A DNA stretch of 64,000 bases. Origin: Molossus alvarezi. Lineage: Eukaryota > Chordata > Mammalia > Chiroptera > Molossidae. The first letter of the stretch is position 1; each line of letters opens with the position of its first letter. The DNA is taken from NCBI GenBank assembly GCA_037176705.1, contig CM073885.1, forward strand, positions 159,392,290 through 159,456,289. Reading direction: 5' to 3'. Shown piece by piece: positions 1 through 12,600 of this stretch. The translations under genes and the position numbers were made by a program. The notes beneath the pieces are model-generated. The model was not told the DNA's origin. It did no database searches and saw nothing but the letters and a program-made list of their open reading frames with translations.

Positions 1-45
1 TGTACACACATACACATACATATACGTGTATATATGTGTGCAGCA
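1..45. repeat. TA/CA-rich microsatellite
   Basis: Alternating purine-pyrimidine run TACACACATACACATACATA and its continuation. Confidence 0.8.
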
Positions 46-119
46 GAGCAAACAAATCTATAAGTAGGTATTTCAAATTTATTTCTGGAAAGAAAATTAA
101 TTTAGAAAAAAAATTACTT

Positions 120-345
120 TTAGATCCTCACCTGAGGATACTTTTCCATTTATCATCAAATAGAGAGAGAGGGAGAGAGAGAAACAGTGAGAAAAAGAGA
201 AACATCAATGTGAGAGAGACACATCGATTGGTTGCCTTCCATGCGACTCCATCCAGGGCCCAGACTGAACCGTAACTGAGGTACATGCCCTTATCTGGAA
301 TCAAACCTGCGACTCTTAGTTCCACAGGCCAACACTCCAACTGCT
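120..345 (-). mobile_element. VES-type SINE
   Basis: Minus-strand tRNA-derived SINE with tail AGATCCTCACCTGAGGATA and the GAGAGAGAAAC core. The promoter end is missing about 20 bp. Confidence 0.85.
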
Positions 346-1038
346 GGGCTTTCTAAAGCAGAGCATGCTTTAGAAAATTTTAAGAAAGATTTTTTTAAAT
401 CTCTGTCATGGGATGAGTGTGTGTTGCATTTTTGCTCTGGGTCTTCAGTCTAGGTCAAAGACCCAGCAGTAAAAGTCACAGTTCTAATACTAATAGGTCT
501 GCTTACCTTTCAATATATTCAGTTGTTTACTGCTAAAACACTTTTCCTCCCAAGGACTATCATGTGCTGAATGAAACGCCTGCATACCTGGAACCAGGGC
601 AGGGACGGGACAGGCTCTGAAGCTCTGGAAGGTTCAGTGTAGCTCAGAACAGCACAGTTCTGGTGTGGTCCTGGCAGCTGTCAGGGGTCCTGGGGATTGA
701 ATTATATCCCAAGCCCCATCCTATCAGATTCTGCATGTGGGTGACCCAGTTATTGCCATAATTGTGTATAATACAGAAAACACTCAGAGAGAAACTCGGA
801 GGCACCTCAGATCCAGCTTCTAAACTGAGAACTTAGAAGAGACCAAAGTCCTAAAATGAATTTAGAATAAGAGGTTTGCATCTCCAAGGAGTTATAATCA
901 TTTTGGTAGGAGTGTATGGGAAATAGTGTATTGATCAGAATTGGTGAAATGTCTAGATGCTAGACTACTTTTCTAATAATTCTGTTTGAGGAGGTCTTTC
1001 AATTTTTTTTCCTCTTTGAAATGTTATCTTATTTTTAA
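346..1038. other. No gene recognised
   Basis: Unique-looking DNA with no usable open frame, splice pattern or repeat I know. Confidence 0.6.
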
Positions 1039-1054
1039 AAATGTTTTCATCTTG

Positions 1055-1298
1055 TCCTGGCCAGTTTGACTCAGCAGTTAGAGTGTCTGCCCACAGACCA
1101 AAGAGTCACGGGTTTGATTCTGGTCAAGAGCATGTGCCTCAGTTGTGGTTCATCCCTGAACCTGGTTGAGTTGTGTGGGAGGCAACCAGTTGATGTGTCT
1201 GTTTCACATCGATTTCTCTCTCTCTTTCTCTCTCTCTTTCACTTTTTGCCACTGTATCTGAATGTAAATAGAAAAATATCCTCGTGTAAGGATTAAAA
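1055..1298 (+). mobile_element. VES-type SINE
   Basis: Full length: starts CCTGGCCAGTTTGACTCAG (box A region) and ends GTAAGGATTAAAAAA. Imperfect duplication AAATGTTTTCATCTT / AAATGTTTTTGTCTT at the flanks. Confidence 0.93.
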
Positions 1299-1528
1299 AA
1301 AAATGTTTTTGTCTTACATTTGCTCTGTTTTTTGACATTTTTATTTCCCAGTGAAGAAGATGGTCAAAATTAACTTTCTTTGTGTTCATTAGAACTTGAG
1401 ATCAAAACAGGTAGTCCCAGTGTCAATTTGAGAAATAACTAGAAGAGTAAACCTGGAGGGATTTTCCAGGCCGTTATACTGCTGGCATGGTTCTTCCTAA
1501 GCCAGTGGCCACATGCAGGTAATAGCAA

Positions 1529-1610
1529 CACCTTTACCTTGCATCTCACCTGTACCTAAGCATTGAGCCTCCCTGCTGTGTTGCTAGAAGTGTTCTTCTC
1601 CTCACATGTA
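1529..1610 (+). repeat. Local duplication, copy A
   Basis: About 80 bp, matching 3281-3362 with about four differences, 1752 bp apart. Confidence 0.85.
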
Positions 1611-3059
1611 GCTCAGAGGGATCTTGGCTCACCCGTGGTCCTGTATGTGGTTAGTAGCAGAGATGGAGACTAGAAGCAAGAACCACCAAGCCCAGCTCCT
1701 TTCCAGTTTTCCCACAGCCCGTGTACGCAGCGCTGGAGCTGTGCTGCAGTGCAGCTTCCATTGGAAAGACAAGGGCTGTGTCTACCTTGGGGAAACCCAG
1801 GGCCTGGTGATGGGGAACTACCCTGGGTGGTGCCGTTTTCTTTCCTCCTCTAACACTCAGTCTTACACCATGCTCTGCAGGGCTGTTCCAGAAGCCTGAT
1901 AAACATCCCTTGAAAAGCCCAGACGTACTTGTTCACTAAGAAGAAGATGAGGCTTAAGCTCTGGTTTTAAGACTCCATCTGCTCTTATCAAGCTTTCAAA
2001 GGTTAATCCAGGGAGAAAATTGTGAATCAAATTGTCACTGGACTAACCTGTTTCTGAAGAATCAGAGTTTTTCTCCCTCCACTATTTTTACTGAATCAAA
2101 TAAAATGACAGTTCATGTAAACATACTATTAAAAAGCACATAAAATTACTATGTCCTGTTCAATTACTCATACATAAACAGAATCTATAAGACTTCACAG
2201 GTACATATTGGAGCACTGGTGATGTAATGAGTGAGAGGTACTTATACCGCAGGTACATATTAATTCAAGTCATTTATCCCAATACCTAAACTGGAATCTG
2301 TTGCAAAATTCAAGGTAGTTTCTCCATTTCATTTTCTTTGGTGTGTTCCATAAGCATGAAAGCTATTAATTTAGGGGGAATATTTTCATGTTTTTAACCT
2401 TACTGGTTTGCTTTCTGTAGAATTGGTGATGGTTATTAAATACTTGCTAGAAGGGCATTATTAATATGACTTTTACAACTTTAAGATACCTCTTTACTGA
2501 ATGAGATGAAACTGCAAAGGAACAAAACTAGGAATGCAGGACATATTTTAGAGGTAACAAATGACTGAGAAAGTAACTGCATTGCAAGAGGGCTCAGCAC
2601 CCAGCATTGTGCCAGACACAACAGAAACATTCATTAAGTGTTCTACAGCAGCTGAGCTGAGACAGAGGAAAAACTTGCAGAGTTAAAATTCAGTTCCATT
2701 TTCAAACCTTTATTGTATTCCAGATACTGGTATTGATCACCAAATCCCAGAAAACTGGTAGAAGTAAAATTTTCTCATGTGAGTAGAAATATGACTTTAC
2801 AGAGAACAATGAAGCTGAACAGACTTCCAGATGTAAGTAAACATGATTTGCAGTTTTTCAAGTCTTTATACTGAAGCTTTTAATGTAGAAAAGAATTACT
2901 TGCAGGAGTCTGAAAAATTGGCTTATGTATTTGAGGATATGCATAGGTAGGTAAAATGTCTGGATAGAACTCAGGGGCTGGTACAAGTAAGGGAGTTTGC
3001 TAGGAAATACCAGTTTGTGTTCTTTAAGGCTTTTTAAGTTAATTGTGCTCACCAGTCTT
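1611..3059. other. No gene recognised
   Basis: AT-rich, with only short chance open frames. Nothing recognised. Confidence 0.6.
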
Positions 3060-3715
3060 GGCTTGGGTGGTGTATTAGTCATCTCTTGGTCTGTAACAAA
3101 TGACTACAAATGTAGAGGCTTAACACCACACACTTTCTGTGTCCAGGGTTCTATGGGTCAGGAAAGAAGGCACAGCCAGCTGAGGCCTCTGCTTCAGGGT
3201 CTCTGAGGAAGCTGCCATCAAGGTGTCAGCCCGGTCTCCTCTCCCCTGAGAGCTTGACAGGGATGGTTCCACTCCAAACACACCCTTACCTTGCATCTCA
3301 CCTGTACCTAAGCATTGAGCCTCCCTGCCGTGTTGCTAGAAATGTTCTTCTCCTCACGTGTATGTACACGTCATGGCCACTGTTAGGCTTGAGTTCCTAG
3401 CGGGCAGTTGGACTAAGGACCTTGCTGTCAGCCCAAGCCACCCTCAGTTGTTTGCCACATGGGAGTTTCCAGAGGGTGGCTGAAAAAATGGCAGCTTGTT
3501 CATCATAGCCAGTGAGGAGAGTATCCATAGAGAGACTGTCCTCACAGCTGGATGTTAGAACTTACCCAGTTCACAAAAGTGACATCCAGTCACCGTTGCC
3601 TGGGATAGACACAAGTCACAGGTACCACCACACTTGAGAGTAGTGGGTCACAAGAGCACAAACATGAGACTGTCCTCAGTGGGATCATCTTAGAATCTGT
3701 CTACCACAGTTGGGC
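3060..3715. repeat. Old interspersed repeat
   Basis: GTATTAGTCATCTCTTGGTC followed by TAACAAATGACTACAAA and a right end with GAATCTGTCTACCACA resembles a common ancient mammalian repeat (GTATTAGT...CATAACAAA type). It contains a foreign 80-bp piece at 3281-3362. Confidence 0.5.
3281..3362 (+). repeat. Local duplication, copy B
   Basis: Partner of 1529-1610; lies inside the old repeat at 3060-3715. Confidence 0.85.
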
Positions 3716-3721
3716 TCATTG

Positions 3722-6700
3722 GTTTTTTTTTGTTCTTTGTTAGTTTTTTTCCTTTCATTTAATTTTATTTTCGTTACAGATGTTTCTCCTGTCCCCAGCT
3801 TTGTTGCCCATGTTCATTGGTTATGCATACATGTATATAAGTTCTGTGGTTTATCTCTTTCCTCCCCCCACCACCACCTCTTCTGAGGGTTTTCCGTCTG
3901 TACCTTACTTCCATGTCTCTGGGTATGTGCAGTTCCTCAGACTGTTATGTTCATTATAGTCCACAAATAAGTGAGATCATGTGGTATTTGTCTTTTTTTG
4001 CTTGGCTTGTTTCACTTGGGATAATATTTTCCAGGTCTCTCCATGTCGTCTCAAGCGATAAGAGATCTTTCTTTCTTACAGCTGCATAGTACTCCATTGT
4101 GTATATGTAATACTGCTTTTTTACCCATTCGTATAGTGATGGACATTTGGGCGGCTGTATTTAGATCTTAGCTATTGTAAATAGTGCTGCTATGAACATG
4201 GGGGTACATATATTCTTTCTGAGTGGTGTTTCAGGCTTCTCAGGATATATTCCTAGAAGTAGGATCACAGGGTCAAATGGTAGATCAATTCTTAATTTTT
4301 TGAGGAAACACCATATTGTTTCCCATAGTGGCTGCACCAGGCTGCATTCCCACCAGCAGTGTACTAGAGTCCCCTTTTCTCCACACCCTCGCCAACACTT
4401 GTTGTTCGATGATTTGTTGATGGAGGCCATTCTGACAGTTGTGCGGTGATACCTCATTGTTGTTTTAATTTGCATCTCTCTGATGATTAGTGATGTTGAG
4501 TATTTCTTCATATGTCTCTTGGCCATTTGTATGTTTTGTTTGGAGAGGTGTCTATTCACCTCCTCTGCCCATTTTTTAATTGGGTTCTTTGTCTTCCTTT
4601 TGTTGAGTTGTATGAGTACTGTATATATATTGGAAATTAACCCCTTATCTGATGTATTATTGGCAATGATGTTTTCCCATACAGTGGTTTACCTTTCCAT
4701 TTTGATGGATGTTTCTTTTGCTGTGCAAAGCTTTTTAGTTTGATGTAGTCCCATGTGTTCATTTTTTTTTCTGTTTTCTTTGTTTCTTAGGTGATGTATC
4801 AGTAAAAATTCTGCTGTGTATGATGTCCAAAATTATGTTGCCTACAATTTCTTCTAGAATTTTTATGCATTCACAGGTCTCATTTAAGTCTTTTATCATT
4901 TTGAGTTTATTTTTGTGTATGGTGTAAGTTGATGGTATAGTTTCATTTTTTTGCATGTAGCTGTCCAATTTTTCCAACACCATTTATTAAAGAGCCTGTC
5001 TTGACTTCATTGTATGCGCTTGCCTCCTTTGTCAAATATTAAATGAGCATAATGTCTTAGCTCCATTTCTGGGTTCTCTATTCTGTTCCACTGGTCTATA
5101 TGCCTGTTCTTGTGCCAGTACCAGGCTGTTTTGATTACAGTAGTTTTGTTGTGATATCTGATATTGTGATCCCACCTACTTTGTTCTTCCTTTTTAAGAT
5201 TGCTGTGGCTATTCGGGGTCTTTTTTGGTTCTATATAAACTTTTGAAATATTTGTTCTAGTTCTGTGAAATATGTCGTTAGTATTTTGATGGGAATTGCA
5301 TTCAATCTATAGATTTCTTTGGGTAATATAGACATTTTAATTATGTTAATTCTTCCAATCCATGAACAAGGAATGTGCTTCCACTTTTTTGATTTTTTGT
5401 CTAGAGGATCTATCCAGTGATGTCAGCAGGGTGTTGAAGTCCTTTGATATGATTGTGTTGCTATCGATTTCTCCTTTGAAGTCTTCCAGAAGATTTTTAA
5501 TATATGTTGGTGCTTCTATATTGGGTGCATATAAGTTTATCAAGGTTATATCTTCCTGTTGGATAGATCCTTTTGATATTATGTAGTGGCCTTCTTTGTC
5601 TCTAGTTATGACCTTTATTTTGAAATCTATTTTATCAGATATGAGTGTTGCTACCACAGCTTTTTTTTTTCTTTCCGTTTGCTTGGAAGATATTTTTCCA
5701 TCCCTTCACTTTCAACCTATGTGAGTCTTTTGTTGTGAGGTGGTCTCTTGTAAACAACATATATATGAGTCATGCTTTCTTATCCAACCAGCTAATCTGT
5801 GTCCTTTTATCGGAGCATTCAGTCCATTTACATGTAAGGTGATTATTGATATGTACTTATTCATTGCCGTTTTTGTTTAGTGTGCTTCTATTTTTCTTCC
5901 CATTTCTCCTGCTAATTACCGCAGTCTTCTTAACATTTGGTGTAGTGGTATTTTGGTGCAATGTATTTTCTTAGTCTTTTTTTTGTCTGAAAGTCTCTTT
6001 ATTTGACCTTCTATTATGAATGATAGCCTCGTTGGGTAAAGTAATCTTGGATTTAGACCCTTGTTTTTCATGACCTTGATTCCCTTCTGGCCTGTAGTGT
6101 TTCTGTTGAGAAGTCAGCTGAGAGCCTTATAGGGGTTATTTTGTAGGTAATCTGTTGCTTATCTCATGCTGCTTTTAGGATTCTCTCTTTGTCTTTAATT
6201 TTTGGTATTTTAATTACTATGTGTCTTGGTGTGGGCCTGTTTGGGTTCTTCTTACTTGGGGCTCTCTGTGCTTCCTGCACTTGAATGCCTTCTTCCTTCA
6301 CCAAATTTGGGAAGTTTTCTGTCACTATTTCTTCAAATATATTCTCTACCCCTTCCTCACTTTTTTGTTCTTCGGCGACTCCTATGATGCGAATGTTATT
6401 ACATTTCCAGTTGTTCCACAGTTCTCTTAAGCTATCTTCCTGTTTTTTAATTGTTTTTTTTTTTTCTTTTGGTTTTTAGATTGGTTGATTTTTTACTACC
6501 CTGTTTTCTAAATCACTGATCCAGTCCTCTGCTTCCTCTACTCTGCTGTTCAAACCTTTCAATGTGTTCTTCATTTCTGATATGTCATTCCTCATTTCTT
6601 CTTTGTGGTTTTTAATTTTCCACTGGTTGATTTTCAACATTTCTATGTTTTTACTCCTGGTGCTCATGTCCTTACACATGCTGTTGAGCTTCCTCAAGAT

Positions 6701-7634
6701 TATGGCTCTGAATTCTAATTCTGTTAACTTGCTTATCTGCATCTCATTTATCTCATCTTCATAGAGGTCTCTTTTTCTTTCATTTGGCTTTTTTTTCTGT
6801 GTTTCACTATTTTGGTTATCACAGTGGGCTTTGGAGCTTGCCAAACTTTCCCTGTGGGTATTGGTGTTCTGCTGTCTGTGGCTCCCTTTCCTGGGTTTGC
6901 ATGAGCCAGGGAGAACCCACCTTAAACACCACCATCAAGTCTTACTTTCCTGGTTAGAGTTGCTAGCCCAGGAATTGTACAGTTATCCTCTAGCTTTTTG
7001 CCTGGAGGCTATCAGTAGAGGTTACTTAAAGAGTCTTGGGTTCTCAGTTGAATAAAAATCTTTCTCAGGTGTTCAGCATAAGGGGATTTCTCGACTGGGG
7101 CAAATGCTGGTTGTTAATGGGCCTTAATTTGCATTTCAATGGCCACCCGGTGGGGTTAAATCTCTGAGGAACAGGCCACTGCCTCTTCCCAGAGCCCTGG
7201 GAGGGAGTAAGATGACCACAATTCTGTGTGGCTGCAACTCAGCAAAAGCATGGGCACCCTCCAAATCTCGAGTGTCCCCACACAGTTTCAGTCCAGTCTG
7301 CCCTCTTTCTGTTGGAGCCCAATATAAGTGGCTGTGGCTATTTTACCCTCTGTCCCAGCTCTGTACTATGGAGCCGCTTGAGAGTTTAACTTGAGGGCAC
7401 TGCTCACAACTATGGCTGCTGCTGTTGGTGAGCTCCCAGTCTTCCCCTCTTGCCTCTGCAATCCTACCAGAATCGATTGATGTCCCTGGTTATGTGGTCC
7501 TCCAAGCTGCTTTTCTGTTGCTTTTTCCTGATGATTTGTCTTTATTTTTGTTGTAATTCCAGTTTGGTCCTGGGAGATGGTTGGCGTAGCTGCCATTCAC
7601 TCCACTGCCATTTTGGAACCCTCCCATTTTCTTT
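3722..7634 (-). mobile_element. L1, internally deleted, degenerate ORFs
   Basis: Minus-strand L1 matching the young element from its 3' UTR (poly-T at 3722) through C-terminal ORF2 (4161-4560), then ORF2 N-terminal and ORF1 sequence, to a 5' end near 7622. At about 5385-5400 the match jumps from the equivalent of 55415 to that of 57320, so about 1.9 kb (reverse transcriptase and flanks) is missing. Frames are broken by stops and shifts, so it is inactive. Its 5' region is longer than that of the young L1. A SINE has inserted at its 5' end. Confidence 0.9.
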
Positions 7635-7880
7635 TCTTTTCTTTTTTTTTTTTTTATCCTCACCCGAGGATATTTTTCCATTTTTCGTACAGATAGAGTG
7701 GGAGGGAGAGAGAGAGAGAAACATCGATGTGAAGGGACACATCGAGTGGCTGCCACCCGCACGACCAACCAGGGCCGGGGACAAACTGCAACCGAAGTAC
7801 GTGCCCTTAGCGGGAACCGAACCCGGGTCTCTCCGGACCGCAGGCCGACACTCTAACCGCTGAGCCAAACTGGCCAGGGC
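7635..7880 (-). mobile_element. VES-type SINE inserted in an L1
   Basis: Full length with a 12-bp duplication CCCATTTTCTTT at 7623-7634 and 7881-7892. The box B-like GGTTCGGTTCCCGC is clear. Little diverged, so young. Confidence 0.95.
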
Positions 7881-8171
7881 CCCATTTTCTTTATAATTTG
7901 TTTTTTATTCTTCTCCAGAGGTGTTGCTATATCTCTTAACTACTTATGAGAAATAATTAGGCTCCCTTTCTACTTTGGAGACATACCTGTTTATTGTAGA
8001 GCTCCTTGGCCTTTGCTAAAAATTCTTTTCAATGTAGCCACCTTTGCGGGAAGATATTATTTGATTCTTGTTAGGCATTTTGAACTTGTCTAAAGTGTAT
8101 ACTTTTCTACACATTATCCACTTTTTCCTCGAGTAGTTTTCCAAATAGAAAGTTATTAACATAAACCATTT

Positions 8172-8390
8172 CCTGGCTGGTGTGGCTCAGTGGTTGAGCA
8201 TGGACCCATGCACCAAGAAATCATGAGTTCAGTTTCTGGTCAGGGCACATGCTTCAGGTTGTAGGCTTTGTCCCCCAAGCAGGTGTGCAGGACGAAGCCA
8301 GTCTATGTTGTTTCTGTCTGATTGATGTTTCTATCTCTCTCTCCCTCTCCATTCCTGTCACTCTAAATTCATTTAAAAAATAATAAAATA
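8172..8390 (+). mobile_element. VES-type SINE, second subfamily
   Basis: Starts CCTGGCTGGTGTGGCTCAG and ends in an A-rich AATAAAATA tail. This is a different 3' end from the GGATTAAAA subfamily. Confidence 0.9.
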
Positions 8391-8974
8391 CATAAAGAAT
8401 AACAGAGGTCATCAAATGAGCTCCACCTGAAATCCCACTTGTACCAGAAATGTATCTATAGCCATACAGTCATTCATTCTCCTTGCTGTTCTGTGGTTCC
8501 AGATCTAACCTGCCCCTGCTGTGGAGTGTATCCATGTCTGCCTGCTGTGGGCCCTGTTTGTTCATTCCCCTTCTCCTGTAATGTCACTTTGTTCCTCCAT
8601 TGACTCTTACCTTTTGACATATAAATATACTCACATTTATTTATCTTAAAATAAAAGATCCTTGCAGTGTATATCCTTCTCACAGCTACCACTTCTCTCT
8701 TCTCAGCCAAATGTTTGGGAAGAGAAGCCCTCAGTTGCTTTCCTCACTCTCTCATGTCCTGTTCACTTCTTCACCCAGTTGCCATAGCCAATGGCATCAG
8801 TAGATTTTTTGCCTTCCTGACAATAGTTGACAATGTAGGAAATTGTGTGTGGAGCCCAAGACTGGGCCACTGTGTGTGCTTGGAAAGGACAGAGCAGTGG
8901 TGTGGCTGCAAAGGGAGAAGGGGAGCATTCTGAACCACATGCCTTCTCTGTCAGGTGGGCACATGGATGGAACT
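8391..8974. other. Gene-upstream DNA, nothing recognised
   Basis: No repeat or exon is clear. It may hold further upstream regulatory sequence of the cyclin-Y-like gene. Confidence 0.5.
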
Positions 8975-9372
8975 CAGGGCGTGATTGGTCCCTCGTAACC
9001 AGGTGACCACAGAATGTGTTCTGATTGGCTGGTGCCCACCAGAATAACTGCCTTCAGTTGAGAGGCAGCTGTGGAGAGAGGAGGAGCTTCTGCTGTGCTC
9101 TCTTCTTGCAGCGGTTATACTTTTCAGTCTCTAACTGATCATCTTTTTAGTAAGTCAGGCTGCTCACCATCCTCACAGACTTGTCAACTCAGTGGAGGTG
9201 GTAGCAGCTTGACCGCAGCTCAAGGCAGCAGCAAGGGCGTGGCCAGGCCCTCAGGGCTGCCCAGGGCCTGGCAGCCCAGTGGCCCCTGGGGTGCACCAGA
9301 CTTTGTCACTGTTGGGGGTTAGGGGCTGACTCCAGAGCAAAGACTGACAACAGTGAGGAGTGAAGTCCCGTC
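8975..9372 (+). promoter_or_regulatory. Candidate promoter and 5' UTR of the cyclin-Y-like gene
   Basis: Two inverted CCAAT boxes (TGATTGG, with ATTGG at 8984-8988 and 9024-9028) lie exactly 40 bp apart, 345-390 bp before the ATG. No TATA box is obvious. The stretch 9180-9372 is more GC-rich than its surroundings and free of SINE or L1 sequence. Placement is inferred from position and motifs; the transcription start is unknown. Confidence 0.4.
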
Positions 9373-9628
9373 ATGGGCAACATACTGTCCTGTTGCTGGA
9401 AACGCAGTGCCAGCCCCAGTGCCAGCCCCAATGCCAGCCCCAGTCCAGTCTTGCACTCTGTGCTGGTGAATCAAGTCGTTGATGAGCTTAATGTCTGTGT
9501 GCCAAGCACCAGGATCTCAGTGGCAGTACCTCCAACCATAGCTGCCCTGGAATATGGAGATTTGGATGACCTAGACTTCGACGTGGGACAACCTGTGTGG
9601 CGCATGAGTGACTTAAAAATGCTCACAG
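9373..9628 (+). CDS. Cyclin-Y-like exon 1 (start codon, lipid-anchor N-terminus)
   Basis: The start was chosen because MGNILSCC matches the cyclin Y N-terminus, with Gly2 for myristoylation and Cys7-Cys8 as candidate palmitoylation sites. The ATG also sits in a strong context (G at -3, G at +4). The exon codes 85 residues plus one base and ends at a GTAAGG donor. Residues 12-25 are a Ser-Ala-Ser-Pro-rich run encoded by a 12-bp tandem repeat. The exon ends in an acidic stretch ([13 protein letters not shown]). The middle of this exon has no clear counterpart in cyclin Y. The reading frame stays open past the donor to about 9945, which would add roughly 105 residues if intron 1 were retained. 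Confidence 0.87.
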
Positions 9629-12600
9629 GTAAGGAGGCACTAGGTGTTCTCTGCTCTCAAGCGAACCTCTGGCCCCCACTGCTCCCAGGATCCCCTCGAG
9701 GGGAACCACCACCTCAGGCTCCCTCTTGTCTGGAGCCAGCTTTCCAAGAGCTGGCTCTTCATGGCATCCCCACATCTTATTCTTTTCTCTATATGTGTGG
9801 CCAGTTTCTATTCCTGTTTACTACCCAAATGCTCAGGTTTTTCTTTTGTTCCTATTTTATATCTCAGCCTAAGACAGTGCTGCTTAAGGCTCTGTTAATA
9901 TCTGTCGGACTCTATGAATTTGTTACCTATCCATATGGTACTTAAGTGAAGGAACCAGGTAGGGCCTGGTGCTACCATTGCCCCCACCTGTTAAGATAGT
10001 TGGTACTGTCTGGCTCAGTGGTTGAGCATCAACCCATGCACCAAGAGGTTGCCTGTTTGATTTCTACTCAGGGATCATGCCCAGGTTGTGGGCCCAATCC
10101 CCAGTGGGGGCATGCAGGAGGCAGCCAATTGATGTTCACTGTCATTGATGTTTCTATCTCTTTCTTATTTTTAAAAAGATAGTTGGTACTTAGGACAGTT
10201 CAGCTGCAAAGATTTTAAAGTTTCTTATTTAAATTCAAAACTGACATAGAATCTATATGTTGTTCTTATATAGGCTGTTTGCAGTTGCCTGGGTAACAGC
10301 TGCTTTATTCCTTCCAACTGTCATTTGAACACTGGGAGAGGGAACTTACAATTACTGATAATGTGAAATGTTACTGCCAGTGCTACAGAGAATAGTTTTT
10401 GGTTCTTTGTCTATTTTTTCCACAAAGGAGAACCCAGGGAGTTGTGATCACTTTCATGTATCCACTCTGACACAAATATGTCTCGGTCATCCATCGTGAC
10501 TTACAGACCTCACTTGTATATTGCCTGTTTTAAAGGGGAAGGGGAGGGAGCATGTACATGAAACTGTTGGTCAAAAGTGTCCAAAGAGAAGAGCACAGGA
10601 ATTTATACTTCAATTTGTAACATAAAGCCTTGGGAGTTAAGGTAACAGATCATGTGCATGACAGTGTTTGTCTCCATGGCTCCCTCTCCCCCTCCTGCCA
10701 GGCAATTTCTGTTTAACTGAGAGAATGTTGAGGTAAAAGTTCTGAAGACCAGATGGGTGAAGCGAGAGAAGGAGTGGATAAGAGGAGGAGGAGGGAGAAG
10801 AGAGAAAACATTTGGTTTAAAAAAATTCTGGGTCACAGGGTAACTAATGAAGACTGTGTTTTTTGAAGTAGATTCTTTCACAAAGATGTTGAAATCCCAT
10901 TGGTCCATTTGTTTCATATAAATGCCAGGGATTATTTTATTATTTGATACACAAAATGTATTATAGCTTTTACTTTATTTAAACTTTAGTTGAACTTTTA
11001 ATTTTCTTAAAAGTTGCAATAATTAATTAAGCCTGTAGATTTACCAAAATGATGGACGTGGCTTTGTAACTGAAAAGTACTCCCTTTTCAGATTATTCAA
11101 ATATTGTGACAAAAATGAACAAATGATGTGAATTAATTTTATTTTTAAACATAAAGCAAGTGAATAGCAGTGAAAACTTCTGCTCTGTGTGGTGCTGTAA
11201 GGTAAGCCTCTGAGTGATTTCATAAACCAGTTAGTAATGGGTAGTGTCGGACCTCTATGTAAGTCTTTAAGATTTACAGCTCAGTCCCATGTACATCTTC
11301 TCTGGCCTTCTAACTGCCAACAAGGCCCCTGTGTATTCTTCTCCTGCTGCTGCTTCTGCTGCTGCTGCTGCTGCTGCTGAGGAAACAGAGACTGAGAGGT
11401 GTGACCTGACTGGAACACGGCTACTGAGCAGAAGGGCTGACGTGGAGCTGGCAGATGTGCCAGATTCCATCTCTGTGGGGCTGAAAAGCTCTTTAGAACA
11501 CAGCTTGTATTTGATCATTTCTCCATGATGTGAGCTTATTTAAACTTACTCCAGTCTTGATTATTTCCTTTTGAAATTATTGTGTACCAGTCAGATGGCA
11601 CCATTACCACTCCATCGTATATCTATAAATTCATTACAGTGGATAAGAATAAAAGCAGAAATCATGAAATAGCATAAATTTACCAAGTTAATAAGTTGAT
11701 ATATTTTAGAGAGTGTGTTTGTGTGACTGGATATTGATGCCAGAGTGCTCTGGACACAGAGGGACTTTAGGAGAAGCTGGTACGAGGGCCAAGGACGTAA
11801 CAAGGATTACTCATAAGTAATGTTCAATCAGAATGGTTGAAAAATAGACTTCATAAGTATAGAATATACATTTTTATGTATTATATGATAGTTACCATTG
11901 CATTTTAGTTTGGTTTTAGTTTGGGGGAGGCACTCAATAAAATGATATGAAAAACCTCATTTTCAGCATTTGCCTATTACTGAGTTTTCATAGAAGCAAG
12001 CTCAACATGCCAAATATAAAGTACAAGAACATTGAATGTTTGCTTTTAATGTCTTAATTAATTTATTTTTTATGCTATATAGACTTTTTAATTTTTGTAT
12101 TGTTGAAAGTATTACAAATGCCCCCCTTTTTTTTCCAATGACCCCTCTTTACCTTCCCACCCCCCTGCTGCTTCCCCAGTCTAGTGTCCCTGTAGCTTGG
12201 TTGTGCAGATGTGCATATAAGTGCTTTGGTTTGTTTCTTTCCACCCCTCCCACCCCCATTTCTCTGAGATCATCAGTCTGTTCCCTTCGTCTATGATTCT
12301 GGATCTCTTTTCATCAATAGCTTATTTAATGTCTTTATTTCAGACAATTTTATATCAGTTTCTCTGAAATTAAGAAATACCTGCTTTGATGTAATGCAGT
12401 CCAGCATTTCTGCAATGGAGAATTGAGTTGACTACTTACACAAAATTATATTTGAATGATACTCTCCCTTTTGAAACAGAACATGATTTCTTAAAGTCAT
12501 TTCAAAAAGATATTCTTAAGAGCCATGTATAGATTTCAGATAGACTTAAAATAAGTTTTCTACTACCTTGCCTTTGTCTAATGGTACATCTAACAATGGA

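Noticed and set aside
9071..9322. 83-codon open frame just before exon 1
   Set aside because: It overlaps the likely 5' UTR and shows no family features. An upstream ORF is possible but unsupported.
11289..11528. Open frames rich in Ala/Ser on both strands
   Set aside because: They are produced by the CTG/CAG repeat; no exon signals or homology.
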